DNA of 64,000 nt from Malania oleifera (Eukaryota; Streptophyta; Magnoliopsida; Santalales; Ximeniaceae): contig NC_080420.1 of assembly GCF_029873635.1 (NCBI RefSeq), forward strand, positions 56,827,457-56,891,456, in the 5' to 3' direction. Below are positions 23,555-35,785 of this stretch, in pieces. Made by a program: the position numbers and the translations under genes. The notes under the pieces were generated by a model that was given only the letters and a program-made list of their open reading frames with translations, was not told the origin of the DNA and ran no database searches. The first letter of the stretch is position 1; each line of letters begins with the position of its first letter.

Positions 23555-25398
23555 TATTCATTTATTTTTTTTCTTTTCTTCTACATAACAACATTTATAA
23601 TAACTTTGATATCCTGCTAAAATGATATAGTCATGATTAACCCGGACCCATGGGTACCGAGGATATACCTGTCATGCATCTCTGATACCTAAGTAGTAGA
23701 AAATATAAATTATATACAAACCATACAACATCGAGCACAATACTAGAATTCTACTGAATCTGTCATATATATACAAACATCCACAAAAGGACCAAAAAGT
23801 ACCCTAGGGTCATAAACCAAAACCAATATGACCCTATCTCAACTACTTATCCCTCTGACAAGGTAGTTCGGTCAACCTCTACTATTGCGGAGCTCTATCT
23901 TCCCTTCTACTTGGATTTCTTGAAATGTTTGTAATGCTGAGGTGAGACATCTCTCAGTAAGGAAGATAAACTAATATTAGTGTGTGGCAACATGAGTATT
24001 ATCATGCTTAAACATGAACTATACATAATATATATATACCTGATAAAACTGGCTATATAGATTATGAGTAAAACATAATTCATCATATCATAATAAATAA
24101 TTCACTAAATTTTGTAATCATGCAAACATCTTCTATAACTGTACAATACTTGAAATATTACCGAGGATGGATATCTAGCTGATGTCATGTCTTACCCCCA
24201 CATAACTAGATTGTGCAGCCTATAAGTGGGACCTAGCAATGGCTGGCCGACCACGCTAAGTCAAACATATGTCTGTAAGTACGATGGGCTTGCCCCTCCT
24301 GGTCCAGACTTCCAGAGGGACACCTACACTACATTGAAGCCACATCACCTGCCGTCTCCCACACTCTATCTGAGATGTGTGGTAGCACTAACATAAACTT
24401 ATACTCTAACTTGATCTTATCATGTAACTACGGTACCGTGTTCTGAAATCTAGACTAAGCCATCCAGGTTTTGATAACATATAGTACATTTCATGTTACT
24501 GATACATAGTTGTTTCATATTTCAAAGTAATATTTGACATGATAGTATTTTCTTGATTTCTGACATAACATGCATAATTACGGTATCTGCATCGACTTGT
24601 AAATCATGACATCTGCGCCGGCTATATCATAACATATAAATCACGACATCTACATCGGCCATATCATAACATATAAATCACGGCATTTGCGCCGGCCATA
24701 TCATAACATACTGAACATGAAATTTCTGCACTGTTTAACATAATATTCTCAACCATAGTTTATGTACTGTTTTTATGATTTTTCTGAAAGCTGTCATAAC
24801 ATGCTTATTCTAGAAAAATCATATTATTCTGATATAACATAATTTTCATGAAAATTTATACTCATGCCACACAAATGTGAGTAATACTCTAAACATAAAG
24901 TCTGATATGAAATCATATTTTCTGATAAAATGTATTAAATATATTTTCTCGTTCAACAGTAGTATTCTCAAACACTATACTATAACATACATAATTTCTG
25001 AAAATAAATGCTGTATATTAATAAATAATTTCATGAAAAATGCTAACTTAATTTATCCCCTTACCTAACTTATTGAGAAGCCCACAAATCTGACCAAACC
25101 TACTCTTGTGTGTTCCTAGCTCAACATCTTGAAATTTACATTTCTCCAACAAATCAACAAACACCAGTATAACACCTTCCAACACATTCCCCTCAGTTTA
25201 GAAATACCCAACAACTTATAAAACTTTTAAAAAATCAACTTACCCAGATTTTGGGATGGTGCCCAAATGCCCCAAATCAAAATTTTGATCTGGCAATATT
25301 GTAGAGAATCTTCTTAGGAGTAACGTGGTGACTTTTGATTGTCAAACTGGCAATAAATGAAGCCGAAATTCTGGAGAGAAGTCAGAGAAATAGATTTT

Positions 25399-25429
<31 letters not shown>

Positions 25430-25767
25430 TTTGCATGCGAATTTCTCGCTAAAATCCGGATTTGAGCTTATTTATAGAGTGCTGTCCTCGTGGCCTCGTC
25501 GACGAGCCGCGTCTCCACGTTGATGAGTCCAAGAAGGAAGTTCATCGACAAAGACTATGGGTTTGTCCATGAGCTCGCATGTCCTCAATCCTACTCTTGG
25601 TTTCTCTTCATTGACAAGACACGTTTCCTCAACGACATTCCCAAGAAGGTCACTCGTCAATGAATATTCTGCGTTCGTCGACAAGACCCTATTGAGCTCC
25701 CTTGGAAAAATCCTTTTTCTCTATTTTCCTTTATTATTTAATTGCTACAATTCTTCGGGTCTCTACA
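23492..25767 (-). repeat. G2 5' LTR
   Basis: 2276 bp. It starts TGTAACAACTTGCC and ends GGGTCTCTACA on the plus strand. It carries the ACGGTACCGT box (24430-24439), the CATCTGCGCCG minisatellite (24584-24712), a (GA)n tract (25397-25427), a TATA box (complement of ATTTATAG, 25469-25477) and TCGTCGACGA at 25496-25505 with a variant at 25675. A (TA)n tract lies at 23514-23552. Confidence 0.9.
24584..24712 (-). repeat. Minisatellite in G2 5' LTR
   Basis: About four ~37-bp units containing CATCTGCGCCGGC and ATATCATAACATATAAATCA. The matching array in the 3' LTR is at 15610-15735. Confidence 0.8.
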
Positions 25768-26645
25768 GATGTTCCCACTTCCCACGGAATAAAGAATTTC
25801 CACAGAACATAGGAGTCCAATTATTGCCCACTATTTTTTTTGACTTATGAAAATATAAAAATATGTAGCCGATGCACACTCTTATCGACCCATATTTCTT
25901 TTCCCCAAACAAAACTGATGCTCCCTAGGGTGACATGCTGCCCGAATAAACTCCTTTTCCAATAGTTCCTACAACTTTTCCTTCAACTCTTTTAACTCTG
26001 CCGATGCCATTCTGTATGGCGCCTTCAAAATCAGCGATGTCCCTAGAATTAAATCAATAACAAATTCTACCTCACGATTAGGAGGTAGTATCGAAAAATC
26101 CTCGGGGGATACACTAGGAAAATCCCTCACCACCGAAATATCCTCAATTTGCCCTTCCAATACTTCCTTCACACAAGCCAAATATCCACGGCAACCCTCT
26201 AACAACATCCTCCTCGTCTGAATGGCAGATAACAACTGTGGTGGGGTGTGCACCCATGACCCTATAAATCTATACCCTTGTCCTCTTGGAGGTCTGAACA
26301 CTACCTCTTTCTGATAACAGTATATACTGGTGTAGTTAGCTGTCAGCCCGTCCATAACCAATATTATATTAAATCCTTGCATGTCTAACACTATAAGATC
26401 GGCTGGTAATATTCTTTCTGGAATGCCCACTAGATAGTTTTTAAGAATCCTTCCACATATCACTACTGATCCAGTTGGCGTGGCTATTGACAAATCACTA
26501 TCTAACAACTGTTTCTCCACTCCAGTCGTCTTAACATATCCTAATGCACAAATGAATGGGTGGCACCTGAGTCAAATAAAACAACAGATTTATATGATAA
26601 AGCAATAATCATACCTGTCATGACGTCGCCTGCAGCCTTAGTATC
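25768..26645 (-). pseudogene. G1 protease and N-terminal RT, truncated
   Basis: The minus-strand 26520-25969 frame holds the retropepsin body (VICGRILKNYLVG, PADLIVLDMQGF) and the protease-RT linker ending ELKELKEKL. RT continues as LLEKEFI and a frameshifted PWG-type region to about 25870, where similarity stops. The conserved protease DSGA region is destroyed around 26540. The 25768-25870 piece is unassigned and was continuous with 12614 before G2 inserted. Confidence 0.75.
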
Positions 26646-27707
26646 TCCCGACGTCAATGCATAGACCCTTGTTAGAGCTGTGCTCCTCTACTGGTCGCCA
26701 CCCCTGGGTGCTTGGATATTCCCACCAAATGGTCTAGGAGTAGGAGCAACTATACTACATATGACAGTTCCATGCTATATGACCCGATCCACCACATCGG
26801 TAGCAGACATTCCTCCCTACTCGGCATTCTTCCAGGTGTCTCTCCCCATATGTAAGACAAACTGGAAATGTCTGCTCATCTTGAATCTCATGTCTTCCAG
26901 TATCCTACCTCTGGACTTTGCCATATCTGTCTCCTCTCCAAGGGCCTCACCTGGACCCGACTTAGAATCCTAAAGGCGCGAGCCTCTTCCTTTGACTCGA
27001 GGTCCCCACATCCCTCTGACTGCTCTCCTCTACCACTGTGGCCTTGTCAATTAGTTCAGAGAAATCTTGTACCTTTAGGACCACCACCTGTCTATGGATG
27101 TCATGCCTCAAACCCCTTTCAAACATTCTTGCTTTCTTAACTTCATTTGGAACGATATAGGGAGCAAAGCATAACAGCTCGATAAATTTTGTTGCATACT
27201 GTTGCACTATTAGTTGCCCCTATCTCAGATTCAGAAACTCTGCTATCTTAGCTTCTCTAATAGTAGGAGGAAAATAATGATCAAAGAACATCTCCTTGAA
27301 TCAGTTCCACGAAATGACCATTGGTACGAGTCTCTGTTCCTCAAGTAATCTCGCAATAGTCCACCATCTCTCAGCCACACCTGTCAACTTATACGTGACA
27401 TATAGGACCCTCTGTTCATTGGTACAGTAAAACACCACCAATATTTTCTCAATCTCCTGCATCTAATTTTTAGCAACTGCAGGATCAGCTCCTCCTGAAA
27501 ATGCCAAAGCATTCATTTTAGCGAACTTCTCTATAATGTAGCCTTGGTTTGCTGCTAATCCTCCTTGCTCCCTAGAACTCTGTGCAATCTCAGCCATAAC
27601 CTGCTAAGCCACACTACGCAAAACCATGTCTGAATCACCGCCACCCACACCAGAGGAGCCTGCACCATCATCTCCACTAGTGTGGGCATTGCTACCCCTG
27701 GGTCCAT
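26646..27707 (-). pseudogene. G1 gag
   Basis: It opens with ATG at 27707 (complement) and MDP as in the other gypsy gags here. The capsid region includes 'FKEMFFDHYFPPTIREAK' and 'QQYATKFIELLCFAPYIVPN' (27207-26962 frame). The nucleocapsid has CLTYGERHLEEC and a CCHC knuckle CYRCGGSGHIAWNC at 26764-26805. Stops are frequent. Confidence 0.82.
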
Positions 27708-28060
27708 CCTAAAAAGAAGATACACATAGTTTGGGGACCGTATCTACATAACATAACTAATATATTTATCTAACTGAAATCTTATATCCTCAATTAACCT
27801 AATGTCCTTATTCTCAATTTAAGATTCAGTCCAACAATTGAGAAACATAACCCGACAATAGTTTACTATGACTTTCCTAAAATCGTCACCTCAGGAAAAA
27901 CATAGAAACCACTACAGAAATTCTGCTTCCCGATCACTAAAAAAAACCCTAAATACTCATCTTAATTTCCCAAGCATTGACTTACTAAATTCTTGATCTA
28001 TTCCTATACTCTTGTATTGTTTCTGCTGCACACTAAAATCTACAGAACCTAGTACCTAGA

Positions 28061-28073
28061 CTCTGATACCAAA
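28061..28073 (-). promoter_or_regulatory. G1 primer-binding site
   Basis: The complement TTTGGTATCAGAG lies next to the 5' LTR, fitting initiator-Met tRNA. Confidence 0.8.
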
Positions 28074-28074
28074 A

Positions 28075-30226
28075 TGTAGCGCCTTGATTTTTGAACCATT
28101 TTTTTCCACAAAAAATATTATTACCTTGATAAAACTCTGATACCATAATCTATAGTCAAAGTCAACTAGGATCCATAGGTACCAAGGATTTACCTGTTAT
28201 ACATACATATTACTTAAGCAGCGAAACTATAACATACTTGACATATATTCAATAACTAGAGTTTCGCTATCTCTACATATAAACATATAAACCCCAAAAA
28301 TTTGTCATGTCCCAAACTCATCTACTTACCTTGCTACTGGGTAAAACCAATGAACTCCTCAGTCATGAAGCTCGCTCCACTCGTCTGTCGGGGTTTCCTA
28401 AAATATTTTTAATTTTAGGGTAAGACACTTTTCAGTAAGGGAAATAGACTAATATCAGTGTATGACAACGTGAGTATTATCATACTATAAATATGTACTA
28501 CAAGTAATTTAATTGTAGTATAACTTAAACTATAACTGATAGTACATGAAAATCTGTACTTATAAACATATTCATAATATATATATATATATATAACACT
28601 TAAATCATCTGCTAAATTTGTATACCCTAGATGTCCTTGTATCATAACTCCACCCCTCATGATCTGGGTTGTGTGGCCCGAAGGCTAGACCTAACCTAGC
28701 TGGCCTACCAGGTTAAGTCAAACATAACATACTATGCACGATTGTCCACCCAACCTGGCCTGCCCATCCTACTGCACATCACACACTTCTAGTGGGTAGT
28801 AACACAGTGGGTATCCTACTATCCCGTCACACTTTTGGGCTAATTGGCCACCGACCCACACTTCCTTTCTAGTGTGGTTGCACTGTCGACTATACCCAAT
28901 CTGGTCCACCCAACCTACTACACCGTCAAAACCACTGGGTCGGCACTCAGTGGGTATACCTACTACACCAATCTGACTAGCTAGCTACGGTACCGTGATC
29001 TTAACCTGAGTAACCATTCATGTTCTGATACTATATAATACATTTCACATAATACATATTTACGTTCATAAATAGTATTTTCATATTTCTATAATAGAAT
29101 CTGACTTTCACATATTTATGTATAAAAGTTGTTATTTCATAATTTCTGGATCATATCATCATAATAATAATACTATTCACGGCATCTGCGCTGACTGTCT
29201 TATCTCGACATCTACGCCGGCTATTATATCTCTGCATCTGCACCAGCTTTCATATCTCGGCATCTGCGCCTATTATCATATCATAATATACTGAAAAATT
29301 ATCTGAATTCCTGTACTGATTATCATTTTTCTAAAATCATTGTAAAATCATGTTTGTCTCATGAAATATAAACATTCTCTGGTATACTATATATACATTC
29401 AATTTATACTCATGTCGCACGAGTGAGTAATTCTACATAATAATATTTGGCCTAGAAAACATAATTTACTGATAAAATATTATTAAATATCAAATCATGA
29501 TTTACTCAGTTCAACATTAGTATTTCCTAAAACTAATTATATCATACAAATAATTCCTAAAACATATACTGTATTATAAACGTTAATTTTTCTTAAATAC
29601 CTGATTTAATCTATTCCCTTACTTGGTTTCCTGAACTACGCCTATGAAGATCTCAAAATTATACCCGTGGCGCTCACCCGAACCCTGAATTCAATAACCC
29701 TAGTTCAATCAATTTAATCTCAAATAAAATACTATTTTGAAATTTCTTAGGTCCAAAACTCCAAATAAACAATTAAACTCTCAAAAATAATCAATTTACT
29801 TAATTTCCTAAATCTCACTCTTACTTTGAAGTGGTGCCTAAGACCCCCAAATTAAAAATTTGCTCCAGCCAAAATGACGACGATCGAGACTAGAACCCCG
29901 TGATGGTGCCCGATCATCAATTTAGCTGAAGATCTAAGGAGAAATTGAGGAAAGAGAGGGAGTATACCTTTCCCTAGGAGTGGTGCCTATGTCACTCCCA
30001 TGACAAATCTACTTCGGTAATGTCGGTGGTGGAGATAGAAACCCAATGAAATCTTCCGTTTTCCAATCGGCTGAATATTTACTGAGAAAATGAGAAGAGA
30101 GAGGAAGAGGAACGAAGGAGAGACGAAGAGTGAGATAACACAGAAAGAGAGATGGGACGCAGGACTCTTATAATCCAATTTGAAATTGGATTTGGGAAGC
30201 TTCGTGAAGAAGCTTTCCTATATGAT

Positions 30227-30257
<31 letters not shown>

Positions 30258-30459
30258 TCATCTGTCTTTATCCTTATACATATATCTTATCCTATTATTT
30301 ATTTTATGAATTCAATTTAGTAATATTTAATTAATTTAATTTAATAATAATAATTAATTAATTAATATATTTTTTTCTCTCATACTATTCCTTTTATTTG
30401 TTTAATTAATTAATTAAATTGATTAATAATAATAATTAATTTTTTTCCCGGTTACTACA
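28075..30459 (-). repeat. G1 5' LTR
   Basis: 2385 bp, close match to 8770-11123. It has the ACGGTACCGT box at 28987-28996, a minisatellite at 29178-29285 and palindromes at 30172-30218. (TA)n tracts lie at about 28578-28593 and 30228-30254. Confidence 0.9.
30172..30218 (-). repeat. Paired palindromes in G1 U3
   Basis: AATCCAATTTGAAATTGGATT (21 bp, one central mismatch) at 30172-30192 is followed by GGAAGCTTCGTGAAGAAGCTTTCC at 30195-30218. The same pair is at about 10906-10950. The G1 family has these and lacks the CGTCGACG palindromes of G2, S1, G4 and G5. Confidence 0.75.
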
Positions 30460-30464
30460 ATTAT

Positions 30465-31684
30465 GCTATATTAAGATAACAATTTCAAATGACTTAAGGA
30501 ATGACAATAGCACCTTAAGGCATGTTAATAATTACATAAAGTCTAAAAAAAAAAGCAAAATAAATCTCATAAATTACGAATATATGTAATTATTTTTTAG
30601 AGGTAATAACATGCTCTCATAGGGAGGTTATTATTTTTATAATATAATTGCATAAGATGGTAAATGGGTGTTGAGAATAGCTTTTCTTCTAGAACCACCA
30701 GTATGAATAAAAATGTGTCCTTAATACTTTTATTTGCTAATGTTATATAAAGTATTTGGTGAATTTTTTGCCTGATGCAACCTTTATCAATTAGAAGGCT
30801 AGAACTTACTATTGAATTGATATTGATTAATTTAGATTACATTTACATTTCATAGAATTAAAAGGCATTCTTGGTTACTATTTGTAGCTTTTCCTATTGC
30901 TTTTATTGATACTTCCAATATTCTAATATTATGTGGTGACAATTTTTCTAATTGGAAAAAAAATGTTCTTTTTGTGTTGGGACATCTCAATTTGGATTTG
31001 GCACTCTATGTGGACATACCACTCGTATCCCACAAGAAAAGACTAATTATGAGTAGCGTTCTAATTATTTACATTTGATGCTTATAAGGTCATGCATGAG
31101 TAAGGGTATAAAGGGTTCTATCTCTAAATTCTCTAATGTAACAGACTTCCTAAAAGCTATAGAAGAATAATTTGTTCTTTTTAGCAAGGAATTAGCTAGC
31201 ACCATGATGAAAAATCTTTCAGATATGTCATTTGACTATTCTAAAGGTGTACATGGGCACATTATGGAAATGGTGGACATTGCTGCTCAACTCAAGTCCC
31301 TAGAGGTTGAGATATTAGAGTCATTCTTGGTCCCTTTGATATTAAATTCTATCCAAATACGACCCTTTCAAAATATACTATACCGCACAAAGAAAAATGG
31401 TGAATTTATGAAATGTTGATCATGTGTGTTCAAAAAGAAGAGAGATTGAAACATAAGAAGCATGAAAGTGCTAAGTTGGTTAATTATGTTAAAGAAAATG
31501 TCGAGAAGGGTAAGAATACTCCACATGAGAAGAAAGAGGGAGAAGTTCCAAAGAAGAGAAAAGGCAACAATTGTTTCTTTTGCGAGGAAATGAGACATAA
31601 GAAGAATGATTGCCCGAAGTACCTAAAATGGCTTATAAAGAAAGGTAAGTTCACCTTTTTAGTGTGCAATGAATCTTTATATTG
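30465..31684 (+). pseudogene. Copia gag
   Basis: After the leader, a UBN2-type gag begins about 30940 (NWKKNVLFVLGHLNLDLALY). It continues through 'KELASTMMKNLSDMSFDYSK' and 'HIMEMVDIAAQLKSLEVEI'. A Lys-rich stretch and a CCHC knuckle CFFCEEMRHKKNDC (about 31574-31615) close it. At least three stops and one shift are present. The capsid-plus-knuckle layout is typical of Ty1/copia. Confidence 0.82.
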
Positions 31685-32323
31685 ATGTTTTTACTAATAT
31701 GTGGTGGATTGATTCTAGTTCTACAATCCATATTGTGAATACCATGTAGGGTTTTCTATACCTAAGGAAGTGAAGAGGAAATGAGGAAGGCATCTATTTA
31801 GGAAATCAGATGTGATTTGAAGTTGAAATTGTGTGTAATTTTAGATTGATTTTGAAATCTGGATCTGTTTTAGATTTGGAAAATGTTTTTTATATTCCAT
31901 ATTTTTCTAGAAATATCAACTTTGAGACTTTTTTCATTTTGGTTATGGTTTTCTTTTTGAAGGAAAAACTATTAATCCCTTGAAAAATAAATTTTTTTTT
32001 GTTAGTGGAATATTAATTAATGGTTTATACAAAAAAGATTTACAACCCACTTTTGAGCTCAACTATTTATTAATGCATGTCAATGTTGATACTAAAAGGA
32101 GCATGATTGATGATAATTTTTCTGTGTATTGTGGCATAAGAGATTGGTACACATCTCCAAATATTATCAAATAATGGAGTTCTAAAGACTTTTGATTTTA
32201 CTAATTTTGGTAATTGTGTGGATTGCATCAAGGGAAAGCAAACCAACAAGTCCATTAAAGGTGCCAAAAAGAGCTTAGAAATTTTAAAGATCATACACAA
32301 CAGTGTTTATGGACCGTTCAATA
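31685..32323 (+). pseudogene. Copia protease and GAG-pre-integrase
   Basis: The protease starts with WWIDSSSTIHI at about 31700-31735 (D-S-[GS] active site, Gly replaced). A GAG-pre-integrase region near 32085-32290 has 'KRSMIDDN' and 'CVDCIKGKQTNKS', ending 'IIHNSVYGPF' at the start of the integrase core. The normal IIHTD Asp is changed to N. The frame continues at 34260 after S2. Confidence 0.8.
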
Positions 32324-32492
32324 TGTAGAGACCCATAAATAATAATAATAATAATAGCAATAAAATAGGGAAGTTGGTTTGGTGCAGACTAAATTTTCGA
32401 TAGTCTGGTAAGCTCAGGGAAAACTCTCGACGGTTTTGAGTTACTGAGGGCCAGTAAAGGTAAAACAGTGAAAAACGGTTTGGTTAGAGACA

Positions 32493-32536
32493 AAACCGTC
32501 GACGGTTTCCTTTGGGCCTGCAACCTATAAATAGGA
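32493..32536 (+). promoter_or_regulatory. S2 promoter: palindrome and TATA box
   Basis: The 16-bp perfect palindrome AAACCGTCGACGGTTT lies 18 bp before CTATAAATAGG. A diverged half (CTCGACGGTTTTGAG) lies at about 32427-32441. Confidence 0.75.
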
Positions 32537-32588
32537 TCTAGGTTCATTTTTTTTAGAAATTTCTCTCCCTCTCTCTTTAGGTTGTGAA

Positions 32589-32591
<3 letters not shown>

Positions 32592-32648
<57 letters not shown>
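32592..32648 (+). repeat. (CT)n microsatellite in S2 leader
   Basis: Near-perfect 57-bp CT repeat about 55 bp downstream of the TATA box. Equivalent tracts are at 51385-51436, 58591-58642, 46844-46888 (GA) and 25397-25427 (GA). Confidence 0.95.
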
Positions 32649-32650
<2 letters not shown>

Positions 32651-32900
32651 AATTTCTCCTTAAAAACTCATTCAAATTGAGGAATGAACACCATTTTTGG
32701 GTCCTAACTTTGATCGTCAGCTTATTAACCAAAATGGATTTATCGTTTGGGCATCCAAGGCACCACTCCAAGGATAAGGTTAGGGGAATAAATTATGTCA
32801 GTTATCTTTGAAAAGTTAACAAGTTAAAATGAAGTATGTGATTATAGGATTATTATATATGATTTTTCTGAATAATCATGCATATGAAAATGATAATTTG

Positions 32901-32904
<4 letters not shown>

Positions 32905-32958
<54 letters not shown>
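32905..32958 (+). repeat. (TA)n(TG)n compound microsatellite
   Basis: About 28 bp of TA repeat running into about 26 bp of TG repeat, inside S2. Confidence 0.9.
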
Positions 32959-34259
32959 GATTTTGGAAAAACTAGGTATTTTGAGTTTAAGTAAATCCTA
33001 GAGATGATTATAAGTTTATTTCTCAATAAAATATATTTTTTCCAAGTAGTCATTATATTATGATTTATCACTCAAATTGTGTGGCATGAGTATGATTATT
33101 TTTACTGCATAAATAAGCTTGTTAGAATATTTTATGATAATACACAACAAAGTATTATTTTATACTAATTTCAGGAAATATTATAAATATTATGGAATCA
33201 TGAAATGACAGTTTTATATAGATTTATGATAAGATAGGATTGAGACAGATTCATGATATGACAGGATTCATACAGAATTATGGTATGACATGAATTATAT
33301 AGATTTATGATATAACAGTTTTATACTGATTTATGATTATGACAGGATTTACGTGGATTTATGATATGACAGGTTTTATGAAAATGAGATCATGTAACTG
33401 TTTTATTATATATAAACAACATTATATGGTATAAGAACCATAATGGACCAATTATGTTCATAGTATGGTACTGTAGCTAATATGATATAGTCAATGCCAC
33501 CACACTATTAAAAAAATGTTGGTGATTGGATAGTCGATTAGGCCAGAGAAGAGTAGAGTACCCTTCTGGAGTTCGGGTCAGATTGGGTGGCCAATCGTAC
33601 TTACATACACGTTATGTTTTACTTAGCTTGGTTGACCAACCAATGCTAAGTCCTGCCTTCGGGCGGCACAACTCATTCATGTATATGATTGTATATATGA
33701 TGATTTAAGCACATAGAGAAATTTATTACGAAAAAGTATGCATTTTCAAATATATAGGTGTGAGTACAAATTTACATGATTTACCAGTTAAAGTTAATTT
33801 TTTAAAGGATATGTTTATGCTACACTAAAACTCATGTTACCACACATTGATAATAATCTATTCCTTCTTATTAAGAAGTGTCTCACTCCTATGATTCTAA
33901 CATTTCAGGAAATCCATGGAACCAAGCCTAGAAAGCTCCAGAGCTGGACTAGATAGAGTATTTAAAGTAAGTGTATGTGAGACACTAGCATGTATATATG
34001 TGGGTATGGTTATGTTTTGTATATTTTGGATGTAATATGATCGTTTGGGAATACCTGTGAAACTATGATGAGAATAGAACTCTAGTATAGTTTTTGAGGT
34101 TTGATGTATTTTCGCTGCATGTTTTATTAGGGATATTGACGAGTGTACCTAGTACCCCACATTGGGTTCGGGTCGATATAGTTATGGTATCAAAGATTAT
34201 GTATGGAGAATAGCACTCTAGACCCCACCGGGTTTTGGGGGGGGGGGGGGAGGGCTACA

Positions 34260-34530
34260 CATTACTTCTTGCCTAAATGGTTAAAGATATTTTATCTCAT
34301 TCATTGATGATCATACTAGATTCATGTATCTTGATCTTTTATTTGATATGGTTGAAGCACTAGATGCTTTCAAGACCTATAAGGCAGAGGTAGAGGAACA
34401 AAAGGAAAATAAAATTGAAGTTGTAAGGCTAGATAAAGTTGGGGAGTATGATAGAAGGTACACATAAAAGGGATAAGTGTCGAGTCTATAGACACCCCAT
34501 TTTGTCTGGTGGCTGAATATAACAAATTAT
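34260..34530 (+). pseudogene. Copia integrase core, continuation after S2
   Basis: In the frame that continues 'GPF' of 32310, it encodes a SCLNG-like start, 'RYFISFIDDHTRFMYLDLLF' in two frames, 'EALDAFKTYKAEVEEQ' and 'GEYDRRYT' (normally GGEY). This is the start of the rve core with its DD-containing first catalytic motif. It ends in stops near 34470; the second half, RT and RNase H are absent. Confidence 0.82.
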
Positions 34531-35785
34531 ACAATTCATGATATGAGGAAAAATGCAATAAAAACACAAAAAAAAAAAAAAAAACTACATGGAAAATTAT
34601 GAATACAACAATTTTACATTAAAAAGACAGAAAAATATATATAAAAAATACAGGAAAAAAAAAGAAAATTTGGATTCTCAAAGTCCATGCTGGCACCTGC
34701 ACACACAAAAGAAGCATTAGGAAAATCTGTAATAAAGATCATTTGATTTGTTTCTTAAATTGATTAATCAATAATAAAGATTGGTTGATTTGGTTCTTAA
34801 TTTGATTGATCCATTCTTAGAATTGATTGGTCAAATTTAAATATCTATGAGACACACATGGAAGGAAATAAACAATAAAGATCAAGTTTCAATGCTCCCA
34901 AGCCTATAATGGAAGTTTTCTTTAAGAAGAAAATGGCACAGATGGAAGGATAGAAAATTATGAAATCAGCATTAAAGATTGATTGATCTGCTTCTTAAAT
35001 TAATTGATTTGTTTTGATTTGATTTTAACGTTGGCAAATGGTCCCAAGCCTTAAATAGAGGCTTTCCGAGGGAGGCAAGGACAGACATTCACAAGCAATC
35101 ACAAAGATTCGCTCATAGTGAGAGCACATGTAATCATGAGAGAAATTAGAGAGCTCTGATTGAGAGAGGAGCAGACAGAGTCAGAAAGATAGTCCAAAGT
35201 GAGTTGAAAGTTGAGGAATGCACAACCTACAAATGACTTGAAAAATTTTTAAGGCAAAGAATTAGAGTCAGAGGTTCAGACTAGGAGCAAAGAGGAGTAG
35301 AAAAAACCTAACATTAGACAAGAAGACTAAAGGAGTTGAAGACCAAATGTTGGTTTTGATTTTGTGTTTGGCATTGTTTTCATGCTTGATCATATGAATC
35401 CAATAATGCAAAAATTGTTCTGAAATTTACCCATTGACCCGACCCATTAAACCGCATCTGACCTGTTGACACGAGCCATTTTGACATGTGGACCCAAAAA
35501 CCTGAGACCCAGTTCCAAGTTTTGACCTGGGTCCATTAACCCTTGATTTTGCTTTTAGTACAAAGGTGACCCAATGCCCCAAAGACCAAATCCTAGAACC
35601 AAAAGCCCAAAGCCCAAGTTTCAAAACCAAAATCCCAAGTTTGAGTCAACAAGCCAAGACCCAAAGCCCAAATTCCAGAAGAAATGCCCAAAGCCTAAGT
35701 TTTGAAACCAAAAGCCCAAATCCTAGAACCAAGCCCAAAGCCTAAGTCTCGGACCTAATGAGCCTTCAGCCCATCCAATCACGCC
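34531..35785. other. Unassigned, possibly LTR-like DNA
   Basis: A TGTCGAGTCTATAGACACCCC start near 34487 looks like an LTR edge, and a TATA-like CTTAAATAGAGG lies at about 35052. No primer site, duplication or coding motif was found. 35480-35760 is a degenerate CCCAAA/CCCAAG-rich repeat. An A18 run is at about 34569-34586. The right side is cut by the SIRE-like LTR. Confidence 0.4.

Larger units (their letters stand above)
12615..25767 (-). mobile_element. Ty3/gypsy element G2 (minus strand, chimeric, contains S1)
   Basis: It is bounded by a perfect 5-bp duplication GATGT at 12610-12614 and 25768-25772. Reading right to left it has: 5' LTR, iMet primer site, gag, protease, RT, RNase H, integrase to its core, then abruptly a second RT (from its middle), RNase H, complete integrase with C-terminal domain, polypurine tract and 3' LTR. 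The first ~83 bp of U3 differ between the two LTRs. Solo LTR S1 interrupts the 3' LTR. The element is inactive through many stops. Confidence 0.88.
8770..30459 (-). mobile_element. Ty3/gypsy element G1 (minus strand, contains G2)
   Basis: It has two ~2.37 kb LTRs beginning TGTARCGCCTTGATTTTTG and ending GGTTACTACA on the plus strand. A perfect 5-bp target duplication ATTAT lies at 8765-8769 and 30460-30464. The polypurine tract (complement) is at 11124-11140 and the iMet primer site at 28061-28073. Orientation is minus: gag starts at 27707. Most of pol is missing. After gag, protease and the N-terminal part of RT (to about 25870), there is only ~1.6 kb of unmatched sequence before the 3' LTR, once the G2 insertion is subtracted. 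Confidence 0.9.
32324..34259 (+). mobile_element. Solo gypsy LTR S2
   Basis: 1936 bp, TGTAGAGACCC to GGGCTACA. It is flanked by CAATA (32319-32323) and CATTA (34260-34264), a 5-bp duplication with one change. It carries the perfect palindrome AAACCGTCGACGGTTT (32493-32508), a TATA box (TATAAATAGG, about 32527-32536), (CT)n (32592-32648), a ~30-bp minisatellite (about 33190-33380), the GGTACTGTAGCTA box (about 33477-33489) and the CTTCGGGCGGCACAAC box. No coding part is present, so it arose by LTR-LTR recombination. Confidence 0.88.

Noticed and set aside
32389-32652. Minus-strand frame starting with a long Arg-Glu repeat
   Set aside because: It is a translation of the (CT)n tract in S2.
35480-35760. 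CCCAAA-rich stretch as a CRISPR-like or telomere-like array
   Set aside because: No fixed unit or spacer; CCCAAA is not a plant telomere repeat (CCCTAAA) and the copies are irregular.
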